From Planctomycetota bacterium (lineage in GTDB: Bacteria > Planctomycetota > PUPC01 > DSUN01): 8,690 bases of DNA. The DNA lies in assembly GCA_035384565.1 (NCBI GenBank), contig DAOOIT010000121.1, forward strand, positions 1 to 8,690, given 5' to 3'. Position 1 is the first letter of the stretch; each line of letters opens with the position of its first letter. Under the pieces are notes generated by a model. The model did no database searches. It worked only from the letters and a program-made list of their open reading frames with translations, and was not told where the DNA came from. Below are positions 1 through 7,542 of this stretch, one piece after another. The position numbers were made by a program, and so were the translations under genes.

Positions 1-54
1 CGCCCCGCTGGCGCCGGCAACGCAGCCCACGGGGATTCTTGGACAGGCTCCTAG
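1..54 (-). mobile_element. MITE, end fragment cut by window edge
   Basis: The reverse complement of these 54 bases is identical to positions 959-1012, the left end of the complete MITE at 959-1243. The outer edge is the CTAG at 51-54, and the terminal inverted repeat GAGCCTGTCCAAGAATCC occupies 33-50 in inverse orientation. The remainder of this copy lies upstream of the window. Because it carries the left-end rather than the right-end subterminal sequence, it lies in the opposite orientation to the second copy, so perR sits between two inverted copies. Confidence 0.85.
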
Positions 55-260
55 GCGGTCTGTGCAAGGTCGAGGAATCCCTCTGCTCTGCCCGGACAAG
101 ACGGGTGCGTGGCTTCTCCCGGCATGACAGCCTCTTCCACCACGCATGCAGAAGTCGGTGGCACACCTTTGAGAACAGAGACGACGAGCTGGCTGTAGGC
201 GCCCATCTCCCGCAAGCAAGACATCTCGAGATAGGGATAGTCGCCTGCTTTCTTTCTCAC
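51..260 (-). CDS. Possible small protein or remnant ending in the MITE
   Basis: This 69-codon reading frame starts with GTG (258-260, minus strand). It has a good ribosome binding site, AAGGGA, about 8 nt upstream, and no clear promoter. The predicted protein begins with a basic MRKK stretch, contains several Cys residues, and has no signal peptide, membrane segment or family that I recognise. Its TAG stop is supplied by the CTAG at the MITE edge (51-54). The reading frame could therefore be the truncated 5' part of a longer gene interrupted by the element, or a chance ORF. Third-position GC is visibly lower than in the confident genes of this window. The competing plus-strand frame over 39-284 looks less protein-like. 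I rate this as tentative. Confidence 0.25.
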   Translation of the reverse strand: MRKKAGDYPYLEMSCLREMGAYSQLVVSVLKGVPPTSACVVEEAVMPGEATHPSCPGRAEGFLDLAQTA

Positions 261-295
261 TGGAACCGTCCCTTGTTTCCCTGACTGGCCGCGCT

Positions 296-359
296 TTGGT
301 CACCGTCATGGTGATGACGCGATTGTCGCGCTTTCGCGGGAAAGCGCGACAATCCTCGT
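296..359. repeat. 64-bp hairpin repeat, copy 1
   Basis: The core is a perfect 15-bp stem with a 4-nt loop: GATTGTCGCGCTTTC at 321-335, loop GCGG, and its complement at 340-354. A smaller palindrome (TCACC/GGTGA) sits just before it at 300-314. Aligned without gaps, the whole 64 bp matches positions 3737-3800 at 54 of 64 positions and in the same orientation. There is no T-tract after the stem, so it does not look like an ordinary terminator. It resembles a REP-type dispersed palindrome, though two copies cannot establish that. Confidence 0.75.
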
Positions 360-410
360 GACCACCCTTGGCAGGTGTCGAGGATGATCGAGGAATGCGT
401 CGAATTGGGC

Positions 411-439
411 TTGACCCGCAACGGAAGGTCGCGTATGAT
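411..439 (+). promoter_or_regulatory. Sigma70-like promoter of perR
   Basis: A -35 box TTGACC (411-416) and a -10 box TATGAT (434-439) are separated by exactly 17 nt. This is close to consensus and predicts transcription starting near 446, about 34 nt before the perR GTG. The inverted repeat at 443-467 covers that start point, as expected for autoregulation. Confidence 0.75.
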
Positions 440-442
440 TCC

Positions 443-467
443 GATATAGGATTTGCTCCTATGTATC
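443..467. promoter_or_regulatory. Candidate PerR operator (inverted repeat)
   Basis: The half sites GATATAGGA (443-451) and TCCTATGTATC (457-467) form an inverted repeat around a 5-nt spacer. The inner 6 bp (ATAGGA/TCCTAT) match perfectly, and the GATA ends match if one base is bulged. It overlaps the predicted transcription start of the perR promoter, where repressor binding would block transcription. It does not match the Bacillus PerR box closely, so assignment to PerR is inferred from position. I found no copy upstream of katG. Confidence 0.45.
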
Positions 468-479
468 TGGAGTCACGGT

Positions 480-956
480 GTGTCGCCCTGTCGCAATGCA
501 CTCGAGCAGCGCATGGAGGTCTTCAGGGATGCCTGCAAGAAGGCAGGCATCCGGGTGACGCCTCAGCGGGTGGAAGTCTTCCGACAGGTCGCCTGCACGG
601 AGGAGCACCCGGATGCGGAGACGGTGTTCAGGCGAGTGCGACGACGGCTGACGACTGTCTCCCTCGACACGGTCTATCGGACTCTGGACCTGCTGGAGGA
701 CTTTGGCCTTATCTCCAGGGTGGATGTGCTGTGCGACCGGGCACGCTTCGATGCGAACCGGGAGCGGCACCACCACTTCGTGTGCGTCCGGTGCGGTGCC
801 GTCCACGACTTCGTGCATCCCGGGTGGGACCGCTCCACCGTGCCCGAGGCGGTGAAGGCGATGGGCGACGTGAGGTCCATGCACGTGCAGTTCCGGGGCC
901 TGTGCTCGAGGTGCGCGGCGCAGGAGCGGAGAGGAGGCAAACGGCCCCGCTCCTGA
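480..956 (+). CDS. perR: PerR-type peroxide-sensing Fur family repressor
   Basis: This is a 158-residue Fur-family regulator. Family members bind DNA as metal-loaded dimers, and PerR proteins lose binding when peroxide oxidises a metal-ligand histidine. The N-terminal winged helix covers about residues 8-80, with recognition helix SLDTVYRTLDLLEDFGLI. All five positions matching the Bacillus PerR regulatory site are present: H43, D91, H97, H99 and D110. So are the four structural zinc cysteines: C102/C105 and C142/C145. Keeping Asp at both D91 and D110 favours PerR over a plain Fur, and the katG neighbour agrees. The GTG start at 480 is chosen because GGAG lies 7 nt upstream. TTG at 453 would have almost no leader, and ATG at 513 has a weaker site and would trim the N-terminal helix. 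The stop lies 2 bp before the MITE. Confidence 0.93.
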   Translation: MSPCRNALEQRMEVFRDACKKAGIRVTPQRVEVFRQVACTEEHPDAETVFRRVRRRLTTVSLDTVYRTLDLLEDFGLISRVDVLCDRARFDANRERHHHFVCVRCGAVHDFVHPGWDRSTVPEAVKAMGDVRSMHVQFRGLCSRCAAQERRGGKRPRS

Positions 957-958
957 TC

Positions 959-1243
959 CTAGGAGCCTGTCCAAGAATCCCCGTGGGCTGCGTTGCCGGC
1001 GCCAGCGGGGCGGATGCAAGGCGCGGCGACGAGGCGATGCAATGGAGAGCATCGTCAAGGAGCCGCTACGCAGCAGACGCCCCGCTGGCGCCGCAACCCG
1101 AAGGGACGCTGCGGCTTCTGGCCGCACGCGTTGTCGCACCTCGTCGGCGATGCGCTCCGTTGCATCGCCTCCTCCGTGCTTCTAGCCTGCGGCCAGAATC
1201 GCAGGCGTCGCAGCCTCACGCGGATTCTTGGACAGGCTCCTAG
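959..1243 (+). mobile_element. MITE (about 285 bp, non-autonomous) with CTAG ends
   Basis: The element has perfect terminal inverted repeats. GAGCCTGTCCAAGAATCC at 963-980 is matched by its complement at 1222-1239, each bordered by CTAG (959-962 and 1240-1243), which is probably the duplicated target. Weaker pairing continues inward for about 10 nt. No transposase gene fits inside. Internal palindromes are extensive: 997-1012 pairs perfectly with 1078-1093, 1031-1056 pairs with 1146-1171 (23 of 26), and 1116-1126 pairs with 1188-1198. A second copy end, identical over 54 bp, lies at 1-54. A four-base CTAG target and such termini would suit mobilisation by an IS5-family-like transposase, but that is inference. 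Confidence 0.85.
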
Positions 1244-1318
1244 AGAGGGCCGGCCGATGGGGCCGCCCAGGAGCCGGACGAGCAGACCTTGGTTTGGACA
1301 GCGAAAGGAGCGTGCGCC
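1244..1318 (+). promoter_or_regulatory. katG leader between MITE and start codon
   Basis: These 75 bp separate the MITE from katG. They end with the strong ribosome binding site AAAGGAG (1304-1310), 8 nt before the ATG, which decides the katG start. I see no convincing -35/-10 pair here, and no copy of the ATAGGA half site. katG may therefore be read from the perR promoter through the MITE, or from a promoter type I do not recognise. Confidence 0.5.
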
Positions 1319-3514
<2,196 letters not shown>

Positions 3515-3736
3515 TCTGGGCGAGCGAGTGCTTGAAGGGCATTGAACCGAGGGAACGGGCGCGGAGAGGGCCGCCGAAGCCCATTGCGCGCTTGGGCCCC
3601 GCACCTTCGGGGTAGGTGGCGACAGCCACGTGCCTCGCGGTCATCCATCTCTCGCACGCGGGACATGCCGGAATCAGGACAGGCACTGTTTCCTTCTTCC
3701 CTTGAGAGGTCCCCAGCTCTCCTGAGTGCCCCCTTC

Positions 3737-3800
3737 TTGGTCAGGGTCCTGAGGACGACGGGATTGTCACGCTTTCGCGCGAAAGCGCGACAATCCCCGT
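3737..3800. repeat. 64-bp hairpin repeat, copy 2
   Basis: This matches 296-359 at 54 of 64 positions, in the same orientation. The core stem is GATTGTCACGCTTTC at 3762-3776, loop GCGC, and the complementary arm at 3781-3795, with a single A-C mismatch. Outer bases (CGACGG and CCGTCG) extend the pairing with a one-base bulge. It lies about 250 bp beyond the katG stop and has no T-tract, so it is unlikely to be the katG terminator. Confidence 0.75.
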
Positions 3801-4047
3801 CGCCTCTGCGCCCCCTCTGGGGCGGCCGCCGGCGCGGGTTGCTCACGCCTCGAAGCCCCTATCTCGCAATCCTCTCTTTCCAACTCTCGCTCGCCTTTCG
3901 AAGCAGGAGCTTCCCAAACGGCATCCCCAAGCCGGAGCCTGGAGACGACAGCGAACGTGCGATTGTCCCTGGCTTAGAGAGGGGCGCAGGGGTGGCCACG
4001 CAGCCGCGGGGCAGTTGTCCATTCTTGCTCAATCCTGTGGGGAGAGG

Positions 4048-4087
4048 GTGAGCAAGTATGGGTGGAATGGCGAGAAGGGGCTATTCT
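4048..4087 (+). repeat. 40-bp direct repeat, unit 1
   Basis: This unit begins GTGAGCAAGTATGG and ends with CGAGAA and ATTCT blocks. It matches 4121-4160 at 34 of 40 positions, with start points 73 bp apart. Its first bases also pair with CTTGCTCA just upstream (4024-4031). The function is unknown. Confidence 0.6.
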
Positions 4088-4120
4088 AGAGGCTCCGGCC
4101 ATACTGATCGTGTCCGGGTG

Positions 4121-4160
4121 GTGAGCAAGTATGGCTGAACAGGCGAGAACGGGCGATTCT
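4121..4160 (+). repeat. 40-bp direct repeat, unit 2
   Basis: This is the second unit of the direct repeat, with the first 14 bases identical to unit 1. AGTATGG at 4128-4134 is also an inverted partner of CCATACT at 4099-4105 in the spacer. Only two units are present, with no regular spacer array, so this is not a CRISPR. Confidence 0.6.
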
Positions 4161-4181
4161 CGCTGTCCGGCGTAGGACGAG

Positions 4182-4201
4182 CGCCGAAGGGGCGTTCGGC
4201 G
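4182..4201 (-). terminator. Small hairpin after the GH42-like gene
   Basis: A 7-bp perfect stem (CGCCGAA / TTCGGCG) with a 6-nt loop lies about 57 nt beyond the stop of the minus-strand GH42-like gene. There is no T-tract, so a terminator role is only a possibility based on position. Confidence 0.25.
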
Positions 4202-4257
4202 TCGGGGGTGGACGGCCGGAGTCCTGCCGGGGCGCGCGGATTCGGCCCGAGAGTGGC

Positions 4258-6546
4258 TCAAGGGAGCCTGGGCTCTGGGGGCAGCAACTGGAAGAGCGCG
4301 ACCTCGCCTGGGCCGAGCTTGATGGGGCCGAGGAGAGAGCCTGCCTTGTCGGTGCGGGTGGGGGGCGAACTACCGGTCAGCAGGTCGGTGGCGGCCGTGA
4401 CCGGCTCGGATTCGAGGGCGACGGTGCGTGGCTGAGCGGTGGTGTTCCAGGCGTAAGCCAGGATGGCCGAGCCGTCGCGAACCGCACGGCACTCGATGCC
4501 GCCAGGGGCGCCCTCGAGGCTGACCAGGCGGACCAGGGGCTGAATGTGCGCGCGGGCGGCGATGATGCGCAGGACCAGGGCAAGATCCTCGGGCGCCAGG
4601 GGCATGGCGAGGTAGGTCACCGAGCCCTTGCCCCGAGTGTACGTGGCAATCGCAGGTGCCCCGTCCGGATAGGTCGCGAGCAGTTGATGGGAGACGTTCA
4701 CCTTGATGTTCTGGCGCAGTCCCGTGGCTCGCAGCGGGCGTTTGATGGAGGCCAGAAATCCGCCCGGGGCGGGAACCAGGTCGGCGACGGGGCAATCGGC
4801 CATGACCAGGTCGTCGAGGCCGCCGCCGAGGTCGGGGCGCGGCCTGGCGCTGTACGATGGCCGCCGGGTCTCGGGGGCCTCGATGCCGAAGCGCTCGAGG
4901 TAGTCGGCCTCCCGGCCGCGCTCGTCGCAGACGAACGATTCCGCGATGATGACCAGGTGGCCGCCCAGCTCCACGAAGTCCATCAGGTTGCGCACCACGT
5001 TCTCTTCCTCTGCGTGCGCGGCGGGGATGATGAGGAGGCGGACGTCCCCCCAGCGCAGCGCGGCGATGTCGGCGCTGGTGAGGAAGGTGACGCCGAGGTC
5101 GAGGCACCGGGCCGCCTGGTAGGCACGGGCCACCTCGTGTGTGTACGGCGTCTGGGATGCCTGCACCGCCCACGCGGGCGCGAGGCGCAGCGAGGCCTTT
5201 GAGTAGAGGAGCCCAAGGGGGCGGGGCGCCCGGGCGAGACGGGCGCACTGAGGGGCCAGGCGGCGGGCGTCGAGGGCGTTGCGGAGGAGCCACTCGGCCT
5301 CGCGGATGGCTTGGGGGCTGGCCAGCGGCTCGGCAGGCCACGATGGGACGCGAACCGCTGCGCACCCGTGGAGTTGCTGGGGGATCAGATGGGCTGCGCC
5401 GGATGTCAGGGCAGGCGCCACCACGGCCCGCTTGCGGGCCGCGAGGGCAAAGGCCAGATCGGTTTCCATCGTGCTGGCGCCGCTGACCTCCAGAACATCG
5501 AGCGCGGGCGCCAAAGCCTCCGGGTCCACGCCGCTGAGGGTGAAGCTGCCTGCGAATGCGTAGCGGAAGAGCGGGAGGCCGAGGGCGGAGCCGGGAACGG
5601 CGGTGCGGACGCGCGCGGCTGCGGCGCGGGTGTGCTGGGAGAAGCGCTCGCTGTTGAAGGCCGCAAAGTCGCACCAGCGGGAAGCGGTAGCTCCCGCCTG
5701 GTCCGGCGCCGGCAGCATGGCAGCGGCGAAGTCCGCGTTCTCCATTCCCCAGACAAGGCGAAGCGTGTTGACAGATTTGTAGTGCCCCTTCAGCCAGGCC
5801 ACGAAGCTCGCACGGGAGAGGTCCGAGTAGTCCGTATAGAAGGGGGCCTCGCCAAGGGAGATGTAGAGCGGACGGGCGCCCGGGGGCCAGGCGGCGACGG
5901 CGCTGGAGGTCTCCGCGGCAATCGCGCGCTGGATGGCGGGATGGTCGAGGCAGATCAGGCAGCCCTCTGCGACGAAGCCGCCTGCGGGGCGGTCCCAGCC
6001 GACCCGGCGACTCGTCGGCTCGGCGGCGTGGATGCGCGCGATCTCCGACGCATCCAGTGTCTCGCGGGTGACGCCCGCGAGGGCAGGCAGGGAGCGGCGG
6101 AGTTCGCCTCGGGCGAAGAACGGCTCCACAGCCGTGGGGCAGCGGTCGGTGGCCACGGGGAACACCACCTGGTCGCCCTCGTGGCAGAATCCATCGCGGA
6201 AGGTCAGTCGCGCCAGCTCGGGTGCGGGGGGCACCGGCGGGCGACGGGCCTCCGCGCCCGTCTCGATGGCCTCCCGCGCTCGAACCGAGCTCTGGTAGAT
6301 GTAGTCCAGAATATCGTCGCGGCCGTCCGCCTGGGAATCCAGCTCCACCAGCACCTGACGTTCGACCGTGAGCGGGATTCGCAGGTAGATGCCCTGCCCG
6401 CCGTGGCCCTCCGCCTTCGAGCAGGCGCGTTCGAGGTCGTCGAGCGCCGCGAGCGTACGCGCGACGCGAGCGGGCGCGCCGGCGAAGCACGCCGCGCCAA
6501 CCATGAAGAACGCGATAGGAAGCGAGAGTCTCATGCCTGTGGGCAT
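4258..6546 (-). CDS. Secreted GH42-like (beta-galactosidase-related) protein
   Basis: This is a 762-residue exported protein. Residues 1-24 form a signal peptide (MR then LSLPIAFFMVGAACFA); the Cys at 20 lacks a standard lipobox. Residues about 190-440 resemble the GH42 barrel: the block around E233 (SLGEAPFYTDYS), followed by FVAWLKGHYKSVNTLRLVWG and DFAAFNSERF, matches family spacing. E233 falls at the acid/base position, but the usual Asn before it is Gly. At the nucleophile position, where GH42 has a conserved Glu motif, this protein reads VVAPALTSG. Residues about 442-570 look like the amidotransferase-like GH42 trimerisation domain, and 640-762 like the C-terminal domain. It may act on or bind a glycoside outside the cytoplasm, but activity is uncertain. 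ATG at 6546 is preferred to ATG at 6534 because a weak AGG sits 9 nt upstream; GTG at 6549 is adjacent. Confidence 0.75.
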   Translation of the reverse strand: MPTGMRLSLPIAFFMVGAACFAGAPARVARTLAALDDLERACSKAEGHGGQGIYLRIPLTVERQVLVELDSQADGRDDILDYIYQSSVRAREAIETGAEARRPPVPPAPELARLTFRDGFCHEGDQVVFPVATDRCPTAVEPFFARGELRRSLPALAGVTRETLDASEIARIHAAEPTSRRVGWDRPAGGFVAEGCLICLDHPAIQRAIAAETSSAVAAWPPGARPLYISLGEAPFYTDYSDLSRASFVAWLKGHYKSVNTLRLVWGMENADFAAAMLPAPDQAGATASRWCDFAAFNSERFSQHTRAAAARVRTAVPGSALGLPLFRYAFAGSFTLSGVDPEALAPALDVLEVSGASTMETDLAFALAARKRAVVAPALTSGAAHLIPQQLHGCAAVRVPSWPAEPLASPQAIREAEWLLRNALDARRLAPQCARLARAPRPLGLLYSKASLRLAPAWAVQASQTPYTHEVARAYQAARCLDLGVTFLTSADIAALRWGDVRLLIIPAAHAEEENVVRNLMDFVELGGHLVIIAESFVCDERGREADYLERFGIEAPETRRPSYSARPRPDLGGGLDDLVMADCPVADLVPAPGGFLASIKRPLRATGLRQNIKVNVSHQLLATYPDGAPAIATYTRGKGSVTYLAMPLAPEDLALVLRIIAARAHIQPLVRLVSLEGAPGGIECRAVRDGSAILAYAWNTTAQPRTVALESEPVTAATDLLTGSSPPTRTDKAGSLLGPIKLGPGEVALFQLLPPEPRLP

Positions 6547-6630
6547 CACTGAACGCCTGTTCTACGGGGATAACCTCTGCCCGACGGGATGGCGAAACGG
6601 GGACTGCGAGTCGGGCAGTTGGTTTACCTA

Positions 6631-6659
6631 AGTATATGCGGCAGTTCGCGAGGAGTCAA
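6631..6659 (-). promoter_or_regulatory. Sigma70-like promoter of the GH42-like gene
   Basis: Read on the minus strand, the -35 box TTGACT (6659-6654) and the -10 box TATACT (6636-6631) are separated by exactly 17 nt. Transcription would begin near 6624, giving a leader of roughly 78 nt before the ATG at 6546. Confidence 0.7.
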
Positions 6660-6667
6660 CTGGCGTC

Positions 6668-6684
6668 CTGGCACGCGGCATGCT
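6668..6684 (+). promoter_or_regulatory. Candidate sigma54 (-24/-12) promoter
   Basis: CTGGCACGcggcATGCT matches the sigma54 consensus (YTGGCACG, 4 nt, TTGCW) except for A in place of the first T of TTGC. The invariant GG (6670-6671) and GC (6682-6683) are exactly 10 nt apart. The start point would lie near 6695, about 40 nt before the SagB-like ATG. I see no good sigma70 pair on this strand. No activator binding sites could be identified. Confidence 0.5.
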
Positions 6685-6735
6685 ACATTGGCGAATGGCG
6701 GTTCATAGCCTACGTGAGGATGAGGAGCATCGAAC

Positions 6736-7458
6736 ATGGGGAACCCAGGCAGCGAGACCCCAGGGATTGGGGACGCGTATCAGCGAGCGACCAAGTACCA
6801 GCGCGGGCCCGGCCGCCTGGCGCCCGAGGCCCGCGCCGCAGCGGCGGAGGGCTCCGAGACGCTGCCCCCGCCGCAGACGACGGGAGGGCGGGGCCTCTGG
6901 GATGTGCTCCTGATGCGCCGCTCGGTGCGCGACTTCCGCCGCGACGCCCTGAGCCGCGAGCAGCTTGCGCAACTCCTGTGGGCCACCCAAGGAGTCACGG
7001 CTAGGCACCACGGGCACGCCTTCCGCGCCGCGCCCTCGGCGGGCGCCTGCTACCCAATTGACACCTACGTGATCGTGCACCGCGTGGAGGGTCTGGCAGC
7101 CGGCCTGTACCGCTACAACGTGGAGGCAGGCACGCTCGAGCGCCTGCGAGCCGGGGACCTCTCGGACGCGATTGCCGCGGCCTGCCTGGAGCAGGACATG
7201 GCGGGCGAGGCCGCCGTGGTGTTCGCCTGGGCGGCCGTGCCGGAGCGCTCCAAGCAGCGATATCGCCAGCGTGCGTATCGCTACATATACATGGATGCAG
7301 GGCATATTGGCGAGAACCTGCACCTCGCCGCCGTGGCCATGGGCCTCGGGTGCTGCGCCATTGGGGCCTTCTTCGACGACGAGGTGAACGCAATCCTCGG
7401 CCTGGATGGCCAGGAGGCCACCGCGGTGTATCTCTCTGTGGTTGGGATACCTGCGTGA
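6736..7458 (+). CDS. SagB-type FMN-dependent dehydrogenase (nitroreductase fold)
   Basis: This 240-residue soluble flavoenzyme belongs to the SagB/ThcOx branch of the nitroreductase superfamily. The best-studied members oxidise azolines to azoles in modified peptides; many stand-alone members have no known substrate. Visible family marks are the N-terminal GDAYQRATKY segment (12-21), the FMN-phosphate-binding RRSVRDF (61-67), PSAGACYP (100-107), the GLYRYN strand, and MGLGCCAIGAFF (202-213) with the final VYLSVVG strand. The length is complete for a single-domain member. ATG at 6736 is supported by TGAGGAG (6721-6727), 8 nt upstream. It follows a candidate sigma54 promoter and is divergent from the GH42-like gene. 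No YcaO, E1-like or precursor peptide gene is nearby, so a peptide-modifying role is unsupported here. It is separated from the next gene by 84 bp that contain a fresh promoter. Confidence 0.9.
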   Translation: MGNPGSETPGIGDAYQRATKYQRGPGRLAPEARAAAAEGSETLPPPQTTGGRGLWDVLLMRRSVRDFRRDALSREQLAQLLWATQGVTARHHGHAFRAAPSAGACYPIDTYVIVHRVEGLAAGLYRYNVEAGTLERLRAGDLSDAIAAACLEQDMAGEAAVVFAWAAVPERSKQRYRQRAYRYIYMDAGHIGENLHLAAVAMGLGCCAIGAFFDDEVNAILGLDGQEATAVYLSVVGIPA

Positions 7459-7476
7459 TTCCCGGCGATCTGCGCG

Positions 7477-7506
7477 TTGACTTGCCCGGGGCCGATCTGA
7501 TATACT
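7477..7506 (+). promoter_or_regulatory. Sigma70-like promoter of the zinc-finger gene
   Basis: TTGACT (7477-7482) and TATACT (7501-7506) are separated by 18 nt, a strong match. The start would be near 7513, giving a 30-nt leader before the ATG at 7543. Independent transcription from the SagB-like gene is therefore likely. Confidence 0.7.
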
Positions 7507-7542
7507 GATGCCCGGCGAGTCAAACCGCATGAAGGGGCGGTG

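Larger units (their letters stand above)
3515..4257. other. Gene-free stretch with repeats after katG
   Basis: These 743 bp lie between katG and the convergent minus-strand gene. No frame here has a good ribosome binding site, a recognisable motif or protein-like composition. It holds the second 64-bp hairpin repeat (3737-3800), a short inverted pair CTTGCTCA/TGAGCAAG (4024-4031 and 4049-4056), two 40-bp direct repeats (4048-4087 and 4121-4160), and a small hairpin (4182-4201). I see no standard T-tract terminator for katG. Confidence 0.6.

Noticed and set aside
453..479. Upstream TTG start for perR
   Set aside because: It would leave only about 7 nt of leader after the predicted transcription start. 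GTG at 480 has a GGAG ribosome binding site at proper spacing.
1227..1255. Outward promoter from the MITE right end (TTGGAC as a -35 box)
   Set aside because: No A/T-rich -10 box is found at the expected 17-nt spacing.
1289..1318. Upstream start for katG
   Set aside because: The AAAGGAG ribosome binding site lies inside that extension and points clearly to the ATG at 1319.
3762..3795. Hairpin as the katG rho-independent terminator
   Set aside because: It lies about 250 bp past the stop, has no T-tract, and has a homologous copy upstream of perR, so it is better read as a dispersed repeat.
3542..4051. Plus-strand open frame after katG
   Set aside because: It has no ribosome binding site, a shadow-like Arg/Ser/Pro-rich product, and contains one of the hairpin repeats.
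4048..4160. CRISPR array
   Set aside because: There are only two imperfect units with no further copies or regular spacers, and no cas genes in the window.
4370..6490. Second minus-strand open frame (706 codons) overlapping the GH42-like gene
   Set aside because: The product is dominated by Arg, Pro, Gly and Ala with no domain signal. The other frame has a signal peptide and recognisable domains.
5311..6552. Plus-strand open frame (413 codons) opposite the GH42-like gene
   Set aside because: The composition is shadow-like, and the minus-strand gene with promoter and signal peptide explains the region.
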